Shown here one piece after another: positions 61,489 through 64,000 of a stretch of DNA of 64,000 nt (positions are counted from its first letter, which is position 1; each line of letters opens with the position of its first letter). Below the pieces are notes generated by a model, which worked only from the letters and a program-made list of their open reading frames with translations, was not told where the DNA came from and ran no database searches. Source of the stretch: Aralia elata (taxonomy: Eukaryota > Streptophyta > Magnoliopsida > Apiales > Araliaceae); assembly GCA_034770075.1 (NCBI GenBank), contig CM068382.1, positions 9,938,685-10,002,684 of the forward strand. The letters run 5' to 3'. A program made the translations under genes and the position numbers.

Positions 61489-64000
61489 ATGGCCGAGCCC
61501 GGTGGATATTGGGATGGGTTTGTTAATGGTGATGATTCGTTTCATAATGTTATCAATATGTTGGATTTTCCTTTGGAAAGTGTGGAAGGGGATAGTAGTG
61601 TTGATGTAGAGGATTGGGAGGCTCAGTTTCAGCGCCTCGGGCCCATTCCTTCGGAACTTTTTCAGGGAATTGACCCAGTTTCTCAAGCTAACATTGCCAA
61701 TAACTTTGTTCCGGTGAGAAGTATTTATGATTCTCTTTTTCATATGTGATTGATTACTATTTCTATCGTAAAGGATGCTTTCTATCCTAGAGGTTTATGA
61801 AAACTGCTTATTGCTTTTGATTACTACTTCTGCTTATAAACAGTTTTGAAAAGTTGTTTGTCAAGGTATGAAAAAGCACTTAATTAAAAAAGTATTAAGT
61901 GCCTGATTTTAAAGAAATTGCTTATCACTTATTTCTAGCAAAAATGACGAAAGAGGATATTATAGTATTATAGTGATAAAGTGGGTATAAAATAGTAATA
62001 TAAAGTAACAAACTATGGATAAAACATTATTAAACCTGTTTACAAGCAAAAGCACCAAATTGGTGTTGGTGCTTATTTTCATAAAAGCTTATAAGCATTT
62101 TAAAAAACAGTTTTGTTTTTTAAAACTGCTTATAAGCAATGCTAAATGCCCTCCTAGAAGCCCTTTTCACCTATTTAATAATATATTATCATCTCATAAA
62201 ATTTGAGAAATGAGTAGCACATACTTTTTTTCTTAAGGAGGTTTTATATTGAAAATTTTAGTTTGGAGTTGGAAAAGAAGGTATATAATTTGTGCTAAGG
62301 TTTTGATTTTGGCCCTCATGATACTTAGCGCTTCTCATAGTTAAACAGTCTATTGCAACTTGTAACCTATGTGACTTTGTAAAATATAGGCTATATAGCC
62401 TTCTTTGATGCTTAGGAATTATTGACAAGCTGAAGTAGTAGCAGTAGCAAACTATTTTAAGGAAGGAAAATCCAATGAATTCTTAGTCTGAAGTTATGAA
62501 TTTGTTGTATTTCATTTGGAGAGGTGAAGACTGAAGCGTCGAGTCCATGCAGTAAATGCTTTTCAATGTGATGAGTTGAATCCCAAGTACATAAATTTCC
62601 TTGACTAGGTTGAATGTGAGAGTTCTGGATAATATTTTGGTAACGTTGTGCACACCCTAAATATTAATTAATTATAAAGAGTTCATATGTTGGATCAAAT
62701 TCTCAGTTTCCAGATATCCTTCCACAAGCCAAATGCCCATATCTAGTCACCCAAGTATGTCTTCTAGAACCTTCAAGACTTTCATGATCTATTAACATGC
62801 ATTCCGCGTGTTAGGACGTGTAATTGATTACTAGTTCTTACTGAAGTAGCCGAATTCCTGGGTGTTATTCGGAAAAAGAGTTTACTCAAGAAGAATTATC
62901 CTTTATAAACTATACAGATAGTCAGGGCATAAAAGGCTGATTATTACGCTGGATAGAGTTTGAGGCTTTGTGACATTGATTACTGTTCTGGTTATGCGTT
63001 ACCATTTGGCCCCTCAAATATTATGTATCTATGAGATGTATATATCATCAACCCACATTTCTAGTATGTTAGATTTCCTGGATTATGTCTCAGTCCTCTG
63101 CATTTTTTGCTCCAAAGGTGATTTCTGCAAAGACTATTTTTAGCACTCCTGCAACAATATCCAACAGCTTTCAGTTTATGGTTGTCATGCACGTATTTCG
63201 GTATTTGCGATTCATTTCTTTTTTATATATCCAAAACCATTGGCTGGCCCTCATATGTAGGGCTGTTTATTATGCTTTTGATGATCTAGTGCACATTGAG
63301 TAATTTACATTCTTTTTTTTATCCGAAATCTGCATGCATTTGGCAACAGTATGGTTTGAAATATGACATGTTTGTGTATTTGTGATCTTTGGTGAGTTTG
63401 TTGATTAATTATTCTTCTTCAGAGTGATGCAACTTCTGATCTTAAAAAGCAGCTAGATGTTACTGAAATTTCCAGCTCAAGTAAAACTGTTGATTCTTCT
63501 ACTACCAAAGAATCAAGCTTTTTCCGAACAACAAGCCCAATTTCTGTACTTGAAAGTAGCAGCTCTTGCTCAGCAGAAAAGAGCATGTCCACTTGCCCTG
63601 ACCTTCTTATCCCAGTCCGAACTCGAACCAAGATTCCACGACACTCTACCTTCAACAAATGGCATTTGATCTCTCCCATAATTCCTTCGAAAAAGATTTT
63701 GAACGGAAAAGGCAAAGAGAAGAAGAAAAAGAAACTGACAGAGCTTTCGGTTGACTCTGAGATTAAGGAAAATTCTTCTCATCAGCATATCCCAAGCAAA
63801 AGATGTACTCATTGTCAGATTACGAAAACACCACAATGGAGAGAGGGACCAATGGGGCCGAAGACCCTTTGCAATGCATGTGGAGTTCGTTATCGGTCTG
63901 GCCGTCTCTTTCCAGAGTATCGTCCAGCAGCGAGTCCTACTTTTGTTCCATCGTTGCACTCGAACTCCCACAAGAAGGTTATACAGATGAGAAACCAATC
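61489..64000 (+). CDS. Subfamily-A GATA zinc-finger transcription factor (3' end cut by window)
   Basis: Coding exons at 61489-61713 (75 codons) and 63423-64000 (continuing off the window) join in phase. The product binds GATA motifs in the nucleus. The N-terminus is acidic (INMLDFPLESVEGDSSVDVE, then WEAQFQRLGPIPSELFQGID), as in GATA10/GATA11-type factors. The second exon has SPISVLESSSS, a Lys-rich block (KGKEKKKKKKLTELS) that may be a nuclear signal, and one plant GATA finger CTHC-x18-CNAC, with RSGRLFPEYRPAASPTFVPS after it. The x18 loop and this tail define subfamily A. No lesions are seen; only the last residues are missing. Assignment to GATA11 rather than a sister gene is inferred from the N-terminus and the TPST neighbour. 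Confidence 0.93.
61785..62170. repeat. Possible MITE in GATA intron 1
   Basis: AAAACTGCTTATTGC on the left and inverted AACTGCTTATAAGC motifs on the right, plus an internal palindromic AAAACAGTTTTGTTTT region, suggest a hAT-type MITE. The ends are not well defined and no target duplication was found. Confidence 0.35.

Noticed and set aside
1..64000. CRISPR arrays, operons, phage or bacterial islands
   Set aside because: Repeats are either simple tandem or transposon-type, genes are spliced, and nothing prokaryotic is present.

Overview
This is nuclear DNA from a flowering plant, almost certainly a eudicot. It is AT-rich, the genes are split into many short exons with long AT-rich introns, and the spaces between genes are packed with plant DNA transposons, MITEs, retrotransposon pieces and microsatellites. 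I see no prokaryotic, organellar or viral genes. The species cannot be named from the sequence alone.

Five host genes can be reconstructed exon by exon. (1) 2984-6041 (+): a UDP-xylose-type nucleotide-sugar transporter, 7 coding exons, 342 aa; intron 4 looks like a minor-spliceosome (U12-type) intron. (2) 17769-27994 (+): an EDR2-like PH-START-DUF1336 protein, 21 exons; all exons are in frame, but exon 15 has a TGA where relatives have Trp, which would cut a 734-aa product to 513 aa. (3) 34186-39060 (-): a two-domain CrcB/FEX fluoride exporter, 6 coding exons, 464 aa, with a long 5' UTR intron. (4) 47152-57915 (+): plant tyrosylprotein sulfotransferase (TPST), 11 coding exons, 474 aa. (5) 61489 to the window end (+): a subfamily-A GATA zinc-finger factor, two coding exons seen, 3' end cut by the window.

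Between the exporter and TPST (about 41.1-45.6 kb) lies a patchwork made partly from neighbouring genes. It holds an inverted broken copy of the exporter's first coding exon, a Ty3/gypsy-like LTR tail, a fragment of an adenosine kinase gene, and a direct 2-2.5 kb copy of the last three exons of the EDR2-like gene. That last copy has a frameshift and later insertions (a solo LTR and a long-armed inverted-repeat element).

Mobile elements with readable ends: four hAT-type elements with 8-bp target duplications (19.2, 35.3, 49.0 and 59.0 kb), two Mutator-like elements with 9-10 bp duplications (15.2 and 32.6 kb, the latter holding a LINE fragment), a larger 5.4-kb inverted-repeat element enclosing the first of these, three copies of one Stowaway-like MITE plus related ones, a CACTA-like end, a copia gag relic and LINE fragments. 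The genes do not form one pathway. Two act in the secretory pathway (sugar-nucleotide transport, tyrosine sulfation), one exports fluoride, one is probably a lipid-binding protein and one a transcription factor. From memory of Arabidopsis, TPST lies close to GATA10/GATA11, and a UDP-xylose transporter lies beside a PH-START gene, so parts of the order look anciently conserved.
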